Part shown: positions 44,515 to 57,900 of the stretch, piece by piece
Position numbering within the stretch: position 1 is the stretch's first letter
Layout of the letters: the number at the start of each line of letters is the position of its first letter
Assembly (NCBI RefSeq): GCF_000715075.1
Contig: NC_134089.1
Location: 64,152,697-64,216,696 of the forward strand
Origin: Nicotiana tabacum
Lineage: Eukaryota > Streptophyta > Magnoliopsida > Solanales > Solanaceae
Direction: 5' to 3'
DNA: 64,000 nucleotides
Program-made: the position numbers and the translations under genes
The notes under the pieces: generated by a model
The model's database searches: none
What the model was told of the DNA's origin: nothing
What the model saw: only the letters and a program-made list of their open reading frames with translations

Positions 44515-47500
44515 TGTCACGACCCAGATTTCCCACTCTTGGGAGTCGTGATGACGCCTACTAGCGAAAGTTAGGCAAGCTAACCATTTGAATAATTTAC
44601 CTTTTTTCCATTTTTAATCCTTTAACAATTATGAACCAACAGTTTATAAACAACAGAATTTAAACAAGCGGAAGAAACAACTAAAACCATTTAAATATTT
44701 CCAATACAATTTCTTAAGCAAAGACTACCCAGAACTAGTGTCACAATTTCACAGACGGTCTAGGAATACCACAAACAAGGTTCGAAAATAAATACAACAC
44801 TGTTTCTGAAATACGTAAATGAAATAAGATGAAAGGATAGAGGGAGACGCCAGGGCCTGCGGACACCTGCAGGACTACCTTGGATCTCCGAATGGACTAA
44901 AGGCAGCAACCCAAAGCTACGGTCTGTATGCTCTAGTACCGGAATCTACACACAATGCAGAGTGTAGTATCAGCACAACTGACCCCATGTGGTGGTAAGT
45001 GCCTAGCCTAACCTCAGCGAAGTAGTGACGAGGCTAGGACCAGACTACCAAATAAACCTGTGCTGTTAAATCATAGACACCGGAAATAAAAGCAGGAACG
45101 TACAGTTAAGGATGGGAGGGGGAAACATGCTGTGGGGAAACATCAAATGATAACAGAAGGGCAATAGGTAAATATAAGGAACACCATAGCTCAATTATCA
45201 ACAAAAATAAGAAATCAAACAAGTGCACGACATCACCCTTCGTGCTTTTACTCTCATCCTCACCATAAGAATCAATATAATTTGCACGACATCACCCTTC
45301 GTGCTTTTACTCTTGTCCTCACCATAAAATCAATATAATCTACACGGAATTGTACATCGTGCAGCACGGTATCACCCTTCGTGCTTTTACACTCTTCCTC
45401 ACAAAATCATACACGACATTACCCTTCGTGCTTTAACACTCTCCCACCAAAACAATGCATGACATCACCCTTCATGCTTTAACACTCTTCCTCACCCAAA
45501 CAACAATCACAAGCAATAAGGGAAAGGAAATAAATAAAATCACAATAAAATCCCGACCAGGGAACAATAGTTCAACAATCAAATCTCGGCAAGGGAACAA
45601 TATCAAAAGCATCAACATCCTAGCAAGGGAGATAGCATTAAAAGCAACAACATCCCGACAAGGGAGACAATATAATAATTCTCCTCTCTTTTTCACATTT
45701 ACTTCACAACTCACTTCACAACTTGAGCCAATGCTCTATAAGGTTTAATTGCCCATTTATACTTCCACAATTCATTATATAACTTGAGCCAACGTTCTTC
45801 GATATTCAAATACCACTATTACTTCCATAACTTTGCTTAACAATAGAATTCACCACATAAGGCATGAATAATACAAATGGAGTCACATTAATCATAGTAT
45901 AAGACTCACAAGCATGCTTGACACCAATGTATAGATACTCGTCACCATGCCTATATGTCGTACTCAACAAATAACACAAAGCAAATAGGACACAACTCTT
46001 AATCCCTGAAGCTAAGGTTAGACCAAACACTTACCTCGATGCCACGAACACAATTCAAGTCTCAATTATCGCTTTAGATCTTGATTGCACCACCAATTCG
46101 CTCGTATCTAGCCACAAGTTACTTAACTATATCAATAAATGCTAAATGAATCAATTCCAATGCATGAAAATAGGTTTTCTAAAGTTTTTCCCAAAAAGTC
46201 AAAAATTTTCCCCGGGTCCACATGGTCAAAACCCGAGGTTCGAACCAAAACCTGATTACCCATTCCCCCACAAACCTAAATATATAATTTATTTTGAATC
46301 AGATCTCAAATCGAGGTCCAAATCCCCAAAATTTGAAAACCTAGCTTCTGCCCAAAACACCCAATTTCCCCCATGAAAACCTTTGATTTTGAGTTGAAAT
46401 CATGAGAAAAGATGTTAAAGATTAATAAAAACGAGTTAGAAATTACTTACAATCGATTTTGAAGAGTACTTGTCTTTGAAAAATCGCCCAAAGGTGTTTT
46501 AGTTTTGAAAGGGTTTGAAATATGCAAGATTTTCGACTAAGTTATGAATTTGGAGGTTGCAGATATCGCAATTGTGACCAGGGTTCGCAATTGCGAACCC
46601 TTCAGAAGACTGTTGTCATTGCATTTGTGATTAATGTTTGCAATTGCGAACTCGCTTTTGTGATGGGATTGTCGCATTTGCGACGATTGGGGAGTTTAGG
46701 GATTTTCGCATTTGCTGAGAAACGATCGCATTTGCGATCAGGCCTACCCAGGCCTTCTCTTGCATTTGCGATGCTTTGATCGCTTTTGCGATCTCGTATT
46801 TGCGAGCCAGGCTTCACAAATGCGAAGCCTGCAGACCTGCAACATACCAGCAATTCCTAAGTCCAAATTTCACTCCGCGACCTATCCAAAACTCACCCAA
46901 GCCCTCGAGGCTCCATACCAAACATGCACACTAACCTAAAAACATCATACAGACTTACTCGTGCAATCAAATCATCAAAATAACATCAACATTTATGAAT
47001 TTAGCATCAAAATCAATGAAAATCTTAAGAACTTTCAAAGTTTCAAATTTTACAACTAAGGTTCCGAATCACGTCATATGACCTCCGTTTCTTACGAAAT
47101 TTTACAAGCTCAACTTAAATCACATATAAGAGCCGTACTAGGCTCCGGAACCAAAATACGGGCTCGGTGCCATCAAATTCCAAACACATTTCATTCCCAA
47201 AAACTTATATATATTCCAGAATATAATTTTCTTTAAAAATTCATTTCTCGAGCTTGGGACCTCGGAATTCGATTCCGGTCATACGCCCAAGTCCTATATT
47301 TTCTTACGGACCCTCCGGGATCGTCAAATCACGGGTTCGGGTCCGTTTACCTAAAATGTTGATCGAAGTCAACTTAAATTCATTTTAAAGGCAAAATTTA
47401 TCATTTTTCACAGAGTTTCACATAATGGCTTTCCAGCTACACGCCACGACTGCGCATGCAAATCGAGGTGAGATAGAAAGAGGTTTTTAAGGCTTTAGAA

Positions 47501-47548
47501 CACAGAATTTATTTCTAAAACAAGTGATGACTTTTTTGGGTCATCACA
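44515..47548 (-). repeat. 5' LTR of nested chromovirus, 3034 bp
   Basis: Minus-strand start TGTGATGACCCAAAAAAGTC (47548) and end GGGTCGTGACA (44515). Contains the CG-palindrome cluster (46555-46830) and two tandem blocks (45225-45485 and 45545-45670). The first 600 bp on the plus strand match the truncated copy at 40251. Confidence 0.9.
45225..45670. repeat. two tandem-repeat blocks inside the LTR
   Basis: First block: about five copies, 55-75 bp apart, of CACGACATCACCCTTCGTGC followed by TTTTACTCT. Second block (from 45545): about four 35-40-bp copies of ATCCCGACAAGGGAACAATA. Confidence 0.8.
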
Positions 47549-50198
47549 CTGAATAAGCTCCAACACTAGAAACTCTGTGCCCGAAAGTACCTGGATCTGC
47601 ATACAAAGTGGAGAGTGTAGTATAAGTACAATCGACCCTATGCACTCAATAAGTAACTAGACTAACCTTGGTCTGAAAGAAGTAACGAGCTCAACCAATA
47701 CAGTCCAAATACAGAATTTTAAACAATATAAATATGACAATAATATCTCAGAGAAACTCATAATCTGTTGATACACAGTACATGAGTATAAACATGCTCC
47801 CAGGTTTAACAATTAATCTCAATACAGATAAAATATGCCAAGTATGACTGATATGATGAATATCACATATCTATATTTACATGTCAATGTGCATATCACA
47901 TTTGATACAACACAAAGAAAATCTCACGTACTCACACTCTCGGAGTACTCAATCTGATTGTCTCAAATTCTCGCTCATCGCACTCAGTCAGTCAGCATTG
48001 TACGGTACCTGCGCTCACTACTGATATGTCAAACTCCAGAGGGGCGAATCCTGCCCAAGCGCTAATAAAACCTGCTGCGGCACGCAACCCGATCCTATCA
48101 TGTATCAATAATACCTGTTGCGGCGTGCAGCTTGATCCCATCATGATTCAATAGTACTTTCTGCGGCGCGCAACCCGATCTCATCAATATCACACACAAG
48201 CATGCCCCTCGGCCTCACTAAGTCATCAATCTCTTTAGTGTCTCGGGCTCACAACGTTCATGCCAATCAACCTAAAAGAATGCTATATGATGTGACAATA
48301 AATGGTAACAGAGACTAAGATATGATATGCAATGATGAATGCGACTGAGTACATAAATCCAATTTAAGAAACTAACTCAATAGCATAAGAACGACCATTG
48401 TGGGTCCAATAATACCAACACATAGCCTAAACATGATTTCTTACATAAATCACAACTCAAAGCCTCTAACATATAGAATATAGTAATAATATTCAGATAA
48501 GATGACTATACAGTTCCACGAAATCGACTGAGTCACAATTTATGCGGTGTACGCACACACGCCCGTCACCTAGCATGTGTGTCACCTCAACAACAATAAC
48601 ACAACACGTAATTCAGGGATTCATACCCTCAGAACTAAGTTTAGAAGTGTTACTTACCTCAAACCGTGCAAATCTCTACTCCAATAAGCCCTTGCCTCAC
48701 AAATCGGCCTCCGAACGCCTTGAATCTAGCCACAAATAACTCGATACAATCAACTCAAGCTATAGGAATCAATTCCATATGAAAAAGTTAAGTTCTTTAA
48801 CAAAAGTCAAAAAGTCAACTCCGAGCTCACGTCTCGGAATCCAATAAAATTAACAAAATCCGAACATCCATTCAACTACGAGTCCACCCATACCAAAAAT
48901 ACTCAATTCAGATCATAACGCGACCCTCAAATCCTCAATTTTAAGCCTGTGAAGTTTCTACAATTTTCCCCATTTTTTTCAACCCAAAACACTAATTAAA
49001 TGATAAAAACAATGATAGATTCATATATATTAACCAAATCCGAGTTAGAATCACTTACCCCCAATTAATTCCTTTAAAATACCTCCAAAAATCGCCTCAA
49101 TCCGAGATCCCAAAGTCAAATTATGAAATATAACTCTAACCCTTATTTTTGATATATAAAAGTCTGCCCAGATGCTCTTCTTCACGATCGCGAAGCACAG
49201 ATTCACAAGCTGCCCAAAATAACTCTTTGCGAATGTGAATAACCCCACACGAACGCGATTCACAAGGTCAACACACTATCACGAACCTACTCACACGATC
49301 GCGAAGAACAAATCGCGTGAACCCCAACTTCTTCCTTTCCTCTTCGTGAACGTGACTTAACCAACGCGTTCGCGATTCACTAACTACCCAAGCTCCACGA
49401 TCACAGACACTCTCTCGCGAATGCATAGAAAAAAATCTCCAGATGCCTACAACACTCTTCATGATCGCGATCCTCCTCTCGCGATCGCTTATAAGGAAAC
49501 CAACACCAACAAAAATCAACAGTCTTCCAAGTTCCAAAATGCGCCGAACATGATTCGAATCACACACGAGGCCTCCGGGACCTCAACCGAACATACCAAC
49601 AAGTCCTAAAATATCAAACGAACTCGCTCGAAGCATCAAATCACATCAAACACCACTAAATCCATGAATCGCACATCGATTCAAGCCTAATGAACTTCTA
49701 ACTTTCAAAACTAATGCCGAAACATACCATACCAACTCTGATTAACCTACAATTTTGCACAAATATCATAATTGACATAACGGACATGTTCCAACTTCTA
49801 AAACCAAAGTCCAGACTCGATAACTACAAAGTCAACTCTCGGTCAAACATCTCAACTCTCCAAACTTTTATTTTTCCAACTTTCGTAAATTCAAGCTAAA
49901 ATCATCTATGGACCTCCAAATTATTATCCGGACATACTCCTTAGTCCAAAATCACCATAAAGAGCTATCAGAACCATCAAAACTCCATTCTATAGCCAAA
50001 TACACATAAGTCAACATCTAGTCAACTCTTTCAACTCAGGCTTCCAACCTTGGGACTATGTGTCACAATTCATTCTGAAACATCCTTGGAACCAAACCTA
50101 TTACTCCGACAAGTCACATAACAAAAATTGAGCACATAATAAGAAGTAAATGGGGGAACGAGGCTATAACACTCAAAACAACCGACCGGATCGTTACA
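47549..50198 (-). repeat. 3' LTR of host chromovirus, right piece
   Basis: Continues the LTR split at 40250. The minus-strand start is TGTAACGATCCGGTCGG at 50198, preceded inside the element by a polypurine tract (complement of 50199-50213). Carries the CG-palindrome cluster 49180-49490, a TATA-like TTTTATATATC near 49155, and a tandem block at 48069-48190. Confidence 0.85.
48069..48190. repeat. tandem repeat, about 53-bp unit, three copies
   Basis: Copies of ACCTGCTGCGGCACGCAACC followed by CGATCCTATCATGTATCAAT. Confidence 0.75.
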
Positions 50199-50638
50199 TC
50201 CTCCCCCTCTTAAACAAATGTTCGCCCTCGAACGTGTCTAGAATCATACCTAGAGTCTCAAATAGGCATGGATATCTGCTCCGCATCTCCCGCTCGGTCT
50301 CCCAAGTAGCTTCCTCGACTGGATGACTTCTCCAATGCACCTTCACTGAAGCTATATTCTTTGACCTCAACTTTCAAACCTGCATATCCAAAATGGCCAC
50401 CGACTCCACATCATAAGTCAAATCACCATCCAATTGAACCGTGCTGAAGACCAAAATATGAGATGAATCGCCCACATACTTTCGGAGCATGAAAACATGA
50501 AACGCTAAGTGAACACTCGACTGACTAGGCGGCAATGCAAGCTTCTAAGCCACCTCTCCAATCCTCTCAAGCATCTCAAAAGGCCCAATATACCGAGGGC
50601 TCATCTTGCCCTTCTTCCCGAACCTCATAACACCCTTC
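50199..50638 (-). pseudogene. chromovirus pol C-terminus with chromodomain
   Basis: Minus-strand translation gives GVMRFGKKGKMSPRYIGPFE (GPY/F-type integrase tail), FHVFMLRKYVGD, and a chromodomain (ILDMQV, stop, KLRSKNIASVKVHW, then HPVEEATWETE). Internal stops, including one in the chromodomain, show decay. The polypurine tract (AAGAGGGGGAGGA on the minus strand) joins it to the LTR at 50198. It is cut at 50638 by a plus-strand LTR; the rest of this pol is not in the window. Confidence 0.85.
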
Positions 50639-53599
50639 TGTAACGACCCGACCGGTTGTTTTGAGCTTTTGCATTTTGCTCGATAGTTCTTAGGCATGGC
50701 TAGCCCCGTGTGATTTATTGTGATTTATGTAAATAGTCAGTTTTGGTTTTCGATGTAATCGAAATGAATTTGGAAGAACAGTTCTCAGTTTGAAGCTTAA
50801 AATTTGGAAGGTTTGACCAAGATTTGACTTGTTAGTAGATGACATCGGATTGGAATTTTTATGATTTGGTTAGCTCTGTTAGGTGATTTGGGAATTAGGA
50901 GCATGGTCAGAATGTGTTTTGGAGGTCCACGGAAGGTTAAGCTTGAATTGGCAAAATTGAGATTTTGGCATTTTTCGGTTGATAGGTGAGATTTTAATAT
51001 AGGGATCGGAATGGAATTCTAGAAGTTGGAGTAGGTCCTTTGTGTCATTTTTGACATATGTGCAAAATTTCAGGTCATGCAGACGAGGTTTGGTAGACTT
51101 TTTGATCGAAAGCGAAATTTGGAAGTTGTTGGAATTCTTAGGCTTGAATTCGATGTAATTTTGGTGTTTTGATGTTGTTTTGAGCGTTCTGAAGGTTGGA
51201 ACAGGTTTGAACGATGTTATGGGATATATTGGCATGTTTGGTTGAGGTCTCGAGGTCCTCGGGTGAGTTTTGAATGGTTAAACAGATCAATTTTGGACTT
51301 TAGACTTGGCAATTTTTGCTGGTTTTTGTTGCAGATGAATTGTTCTTTGCATTCGCAGTCAGGGACTCGTGTTCGTGAAGGGTGTTCTCAGAGGCGGCGA
51401 ATGCTGTCTTCGCGTTGGCATTTTGTGTGTCGTGTTCGCGATGTTGTGATGCTGTGATTCTCCGCGTTCGCAAGGCTTATGTCGTGTTCACATAGAGGAA
51501 GAGGAGTAGCTGGGTACCCAAGGCGATTGTTCTACGCGTTCGCATAGTAGAGGTTGCGTTTGCAAAATGTTGAGTCAGCTGTGCATCGCATTCGCGAGAG
51601 GTTTCTCGCGTTCGCGTAGAAGGATTTCCGGTCAGTAAAGCTGTATGCTTCGCGAACGCGAGGGATATGCTGTGTTCGCGATGAAGAAATATCTAGGCAG
51701 ACAGTTTATATTTTAAAATCGAGGGTTTGAGTTCAATATCATAAAAGCCATTGGAGAGCTCGGGAGAAGGTGAAATTTGAGGGGATTTATTGTGGAGCTA
51801 TTGGGGTAAGTATTCTTCACTCATATTTTGGTTTAATTCCATGATTTAGTCTTGAATTTCATCATTTAATTTGAGAAATTAGAGTGAAAATTGGGGAAAA
51901 ATGGAAGAAAAGTTTGAGAATTCTTTTGGGGATTTGAATGGGCAATTGAGGTCGGATTTTGATGAATTTGATATGGGTAGACTCGTGAGTGGATGAGGAT
52001 TCTATTGATATGATTTTTTTCGGATTCTGAGGCATGGGCCCGGGGGTCAAGTTTGAGTAGTTTCGGAATTTTTGATGTAAATTGGTTATTTTCGAGTGGG
52101 CTTTGTTCCCTTAGCATATTTTAATGGTCATGTACTGATTTTGGTTAGATTTGGAGCATTTGGAGGTCGATTCGAGAGGGCAAAGGCATCGCGGGCTAGA
52201 GTTTGGACCAAATCGAGGTGAGTAATGATTGTAAATGTTGTCCTGAGGGTATGAAACCCTGGATTGCACATCGTGGTACTGTATTGAGGTGACACACACG
52301 CTAGATGATGAGTGTGAGGTTGTGAATCATTGGGGATTGTGACTTAGTCCATCCCGTATGACTATTTTACCGCGTATTTGATTGAAAACTATTTGTTATC
52401 ATCATGTTTGGGGCTGAATGCTATATTTGGGCCTCGTGCCAACTATTTGGACCCTTAGGGGATCTTTATTGATATTTTCTCACCTTTTGAGTTTATATCT
52501 GTACTCAGTCATGCTATAATCTACTATTTTCATAACTCAGCCATGTTTACTCTTTTTTAACGCAGTAAATGATATTTTAAATGATATTTTGGCTGAGCAT
52601 CATGTTTTACTGTTGCCCGAGTGGCTTATGAGATTTTGACTGAGTAAGGCCGAGGACCTATTTTGTAAGGATACTTTTGGAGTTGGGCTGCATGCTGCAG
52701 TAGTGATACACTGATCTATGATTTTGAGGCCGAGGGCCTAAGATTTGTACGCCACGAGGTGGCTTGTTGATATGAGGCCGAGAGCCTAGTGATTATGCCA
52801 TGAGATGGCTTGATATTGCGCTTGGGCCGTAAGGGGCCCCTCCAGGAGTGTGCACACCCTAGTGAGCGCAGGTACCCATTGTGATGTGAGATATAGCCCG
52901 AGGGGCTGGTGTTGTTCTATGATATTGCCCGAGGGGCGGATTTTGTTGATATTGTCCCCGAGGGGCGGTTCTTTATGTGTTTATCTTTCCTAGTTGCCTG
53001 TCATTTACTTGCTTAACTGTTAAAAAGGGCATTGCAAATAAGTTTAATTTGCACTAAAGTGACTTTACATATTTTTACTGTTTCACTGCTCTTACTGGCT
53101 TTTACTGCTTCTTTATTGCCTGTTGATGTGCCTTTATGTGATTTCTTATTACTCAGTCTGCATTTATCATTATTACTCACTAAGTTAGAGTACTCACTTT
53201 ACTCCCCACACCCAGTGTGCAGATTCAGGCGCTTCAGGTCCTACTTGCGAGGGTTGAGAGCTTACATCAGGCTTCGGAGATTCACTAGGTAGCTGCTCGG
53301 CGTTTGCAGCCTAGTGCTTCTCCCTATATCTTATCTTCTCATGTTTTAGCTATGTAATAGCTGGTGTAGACTCTTTCAGACTTGTAGTTTTATAACAGAT
53401 GCTCATGACTGGTGACACTCCGATGTCGGGCTATGTCTATTCCGCGACTGTATTATTCACCTTATTTTGGGGATTATTATTATGTTGGAGACTTAAACTG
53501 TATTATTTTAATTGCTTAAAATGAATTAGGAGTGTGTCGGCTGGCCTTGTCTTCATGAGAGGCGCCATCATGACCGGGTTTGGGTTTTAGGATGTGACA
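50639..53599 (+). repeat. 5' LTR of a plus-strand chromovirus, 2961 bp
   Basis: Complete: TGTAACGACCCGACCGG to TTTAGGATGTGACA, followed at once by a primer site. Contains a CG-palindrome cluster (51349-51690), TATA-like TTTATATTTTAAAA near 51705, and repeat words CCCGAGGGGCGG and GAGGCCGAGGGCCTA (52640-52975). Confidence 0.9.
52640..52975. repeat. degenerate tandem repeats in the LTR
   Basis: GAGGCCGAGGGCCTA-type words three times (about 52650, 52727, 52775), then GATATTGCCCGAGGGGCGG three times at about 35-bp spacing (52895-52965). Confidence 0.65.
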
Positions 53600-53717
53600 A
53601 GTTGGTATTAGAGCCTAGGTTACATAGGTCTCACAAGTCATGAGCAGGTTTAGTAGAGTCTCGTGGATCGAGATCGGTATGGATACGTCTGTACTTATCC
53701 TCGGGAGGCTGCAGAAC
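53600..53717 (+). other. primer binding site and leader of the plus-strand chromovirus
   Basis: AGTTGGTATTAGAGCCTAGG matches the tRNA-Met site with one change, followed by the usual leader words (CACAAGTCATGAGCAGGTTT). It breaks off near 53717; gag and pol of this element are not in the window. Confidence 0.8.
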
Positions 53718-54934
53718 TGATCGCTGCCAACTCCACACTACAAAAAAGTAGGAAGAGAGGGTCGCAATAGCTTTTATCCGATATGAGGGTCGGGATCGAT
53801 TTCCACAAGGAGCTAGGAATGGAGTCGAGTATCTATCTAGACTAGAGTTGTGTAATTGTTCCAAATGTCACTTCCATACATTTTTGGGTTTTTGCTTATA
53901 AACTACTATTATCAAACTATTAATTGAAACTAGATTATGCTACGAGATAATTGCTAAGTTGTATCTAATGGGAAGAAGGACACTAGGGTCGTGATATTAC
54001 CTAGGTGGCTAATTGACGGGTAGATGTTACTAAGGTTCGATTGACATAATTGGGGCTTATGCTATAACCGTTGCACAATTTTACCCACTCTCACACCTCT
54101 CGGTAGAGAGAGTGATTTTTCCCAATTGACTCTCTCGAGACCAAATGGGTAGGCAAATTAGCTCAAGCAACTAGGGTTCAAGTTGGGTAATTACTATCTC
54201 GAGGTTTAACCCTTTAATTGGGACTATTAATTCTCTTGAGTCCATCCCAATTCCTTGTTGGGTCAATTTTGGAGACGTAGGCTCTTTTCTTAAGAAGAGC
54301 CAAGTCAACTTAGCACAAACCAGTGTTTGCAACCACCAATTCATAGATTAAACCATAAAATTGACCCAAATAACAAACACCGATAGTCAATCTAACAATA
54401 GATGGCAACACCCATCAATTACCCACACTAGGGTTGAGCCACAACCCTAGCTAATAGGTTTAGCTACTCATGCTTGAAGGAGAAAATAAAGAAATAGATG
54501 AAGAACAAGGCATATTAATTAAATGCTAAACTAAAATCCAAGAATCTATCGTTAATTTGAAGCTAAGATTCCAAAAATGGCTACAGATGAGGATCCCACA
54601 AGTGCAGCTCAGTTCTAGATATATCAGATAACCTAAAAATGGTAAAATATTCTATTTATACTAGGCTGAAAAAACTGGACAAAAATACCCCTGCGGGGTC
54701 AGTGAGGGCCGCATAAAATAGATCGCGGCCGTACTAGGCTCTTGGACTTCAATTCTGGGCTCTCTGAACTTGGGCTCCGCGGATCGCGTAGAATGAACCT
54801 CGACCGCAGAGGTAGCTGGCGCGGTCTGCACAATCATGACCGCGGACCGCATGGCTTGAACTTTGGCATTTTCCATCTCTCTGAATCTCTCTTCCGCGGA
54901 CCGTACAAAAAGGTAGTGCGGCCGCAGAACCTTC
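53718..54934 (-). repeat. probable LTR fragment of an unassigned retrotransposon
   Basis: On the minus strand a GC-rich cluster of GCGGTCCGCGG-type words (54700-54925) is followed by TATA box AGTATAAATAGAA (near 54655), then about 0.9 kb down to TGATCGCTGCCAAC at 53718, whose complement would end ...GATCA. This is the U3-to-end order of an LTR. Cut at 54934 by the Tat LTR. The short open frame crossing 54935 is an artefact of the junction. Confidence 0.5.
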
Positions 54935-57900
54935 TGTCGCACCTCCTTTTTCCGCGCCCGCGGGGCGCATGGGGAGTTTTCTCCAATTAAAGGACAGTCG
55001 AAACGGGATTTGTTTATTTGTTTCAGAGTCGCCACCTGGGAATTTTGAGGCGTCCCAAGTCACCAATTATAATCCCTGAATCGAGGAGAATATGACTCTG
55101 TTTATTTTTCTGCGAACCAGAAATCCTGAGTAAGGAATTCTGTTAATCCGGAAGAAGGTGTTAGGCATTTCCGAATTCCGTGGTTCTAGCACGGTCGCTT
55201 AACTGTTTTTATTATTGGCTTAATCAACTTGATTTTATTAAATATTGATGTTATCTGATTTTACTACCGCTTATACTTATTATGATTGAGAAACCTTCTT
55301 TGAATCGAATTACGCGTACGTATATTCGTGTTATAAATTAAAAAGATGCGGAATTGTGTCACGCACACGTGTACACAATTACTTTTGACAATATATTTAT
55401 TAAGCACATTTTTCGAGATTGCGTTGAATCAAGAATAATTATTTTTCTTGGATAATGAACCGTACATATCGGATTTTTATGAAATTGATTTAACGCTTTT
55501 AGAAAAATCCTTTTATTAAATAATCATTCGAAACTGCGCGTACGCATAATCCGAAATTTTGCTTTTAAAAGTATAATCAGGGTACGTGAACGTATCCCTA
55601 ATTGCGCAAAATATTTGCAATGATGTTAGAGATTTTTCCACAAATTGTTTGTTTATATGAAAATACTGAGAAATTCATACTCAAGGGATGTCTTTAAATT
55701 CTTTTAAAAGAAATTCACAAATTTGAATATTGCCCGTTGACTATAATTTCCGAGTATTAATTATGTTCATCCCAAAACTATTCAAACTCTCAATGAAAGG
55801 ATAAAAATATGATTAATGCTATTTTTGACAATTATAAAACGTATATACGCTAAAGAATGAATTGTATATAAAACTGAAAATAAATTATAAAGGAAAGAAT
55901 ATTTTCAAGAACTTTTATTATTATTAATTAGTGCAAATTCTATTCTAATTACCATTGATATAAAGTTTTGCAATTTGTATCTTACTCTTATATACTTGTT
56001 TTGATCCAATAGGCGAAATTAACTTAATTAATTATGCCTATGATTGAGTTATATATATAATCAAACCCATTTGATTCTAGATCTATATGAATTATTACAA
56101 CCATTAACTTTCACATCGTATAAGTTCATAAACCCTTTTATTATTAAGAAAGAGAACAAGTCTAATTGACTAAATAAAATGAATATTGCATACAATATTA
56201 CTTACCATATTTGACATCATAAACATAATGGATTATACTAACTCGTCTTTCAACTGTGGATTATGAACACAACCAATGTTATGCCAAAAGATAGCTAATT
56301 GCAATCAATCATCATCTAGCTTTAAACAACAATTAATTATCTAACAAAATAAACTGATAGCATATTTTCCTTGATATTTCCATATTATGCTATACCTATC
56401 TAACAATACCGCAAAAAAATGTAAATAAAGCCAACTTTCTGCAGGCTTCCTATTTACACAACTCATAGATAACTAAACTAATGAAATTTGACATGAATAA
56501 CATTATTACAAAGTTTTATATGAATTTCAAAAATAAAACAGTTAACTTGTAGCCATCGAGTCGAACTCACTACTGGTTAACCAACATGAAACCAAAGCTG
56601 AAATTTTCAACTAAAGAACTCAAATGAGTAGAAGACAGTATTACAATTCAAACTCTATTTATTTGTCATGTTGAATCTCTTTCCAACATAAAATTTAAAA
56701 GACATGTACCTGAAAATGAAGGTAGGAGGAGTAAATTTCAGCAGTAGCAGCAATAACAAAATCAGTAGAATATACCAATAACACAACAAGCCTGAACAAG
56801 ACCCGTTGACCCAGATGAACAGTGACAGAGACTTAAGGAAATTTCAGATTTTCTGAATAACATTCACAGGCAAACAACGGACAGATTCCAGAAAGAATGC
56901 ATTTCATATTTCAGTTTCTTTCTGTTGTGGATTCCTTATTTCTGATTTTTCTGTTTCAGATTGTGTGTGTGTGTGAATGTTCTCTTTTCTATTTCTCTTT
57001 CTGTTTTCTTCCTCTCTTTCCTTTTTAAAAAATCTGAGTTCTTTTCCTTTTTTTTTTCAGAATCTTAATCCTAAAAATCTCTTCCTTCTCCTTTTCTTTT
57101 TCTTTCTTAAAATCTTCTCTAACTCTCTTTCTCTGAAAAACTGCCTTTATTTTCTGAAAAGAACTCTCCTTCAACTGTCTGTCCAGCTCCTGTATTTATA
57201 CAGGGCTGGTCCTAGGCAATTTAAGTGCTTCTTGGACCAGCTTCTTCTTTTAAAATCAAAAGTTCCATTAAAAACTGCTTTTACTACTTTAAATCCCATT
57301 AAGTGAACTTTATTCCTGATTTCCAGCATTCTATTATCCCTTGTTCCCCATTAGTATCATTAACTAATAGTCACTAACATTACATTATCAGCCCACTATT
57401 ATATCATATTACCCTTACTGTTTTATCCCAGAAATGCCCTGTAATTTAACTGTTATTACAGCCCCAAACCAAACTGCCTAAACCTTAACAAATTTATCTG
57501 AACTAACATGTTTAGCAGCAAATAACCAACCCCTGAATCAAACAAACCTTTTGTCTTTACAGATTATGCTAAACAAGGAGAGCTAAATTTAGATTGAACA
57601 CTGAACTTGCATACAGACATATTAACAATACACCCAACTCAACAGAACATTTCAACTGAAATTCAACAACTGAACAAAGAGCAACAAATGCAGGAGCATT
57701 GTCAGTTTTTTTTGACACTGCTCTGAACTTTAATGTTCAGAAATTATAACACTTATTTGATGAATTTTATTGAACTAGGAACAAAGATGACTTAATTAAT
57801 GAATATTAATCAAACTGATCATCAAATAAGAAACGACTAATTACAACAAAATAATCCATCCGAAATAGGTTGATTCAGTCAACATTTTTAGAAACAAGAT

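Noticed and set aside
45455..45748. 97-codon frame
   Set aside because: It runs along the tandem repeats of an LTR and has no ATG-linked or domain evidence.
39908..54934. The word CCTTC directly left of three LTR starts (39913, 50639, 54935)
   Set aside because: In two cases it belongs to recognisable surrounding sequence (chromovirus pol, GC cluster). The three elements belong to different families and orientations, so a shared target preference is not supported by three cases.
54661..55066. Minus-strand frames of 124 and 105 codons
   Set aside because: They cross the LTR boundary at 54935, so they join two unrelated sequences by chance.
56977..57306. 109-codon Phe/Leu/Ser-rich frame
   Set aside because: It is the translation of a pyrimidine-rich tract within the 4.6-kb LTR.
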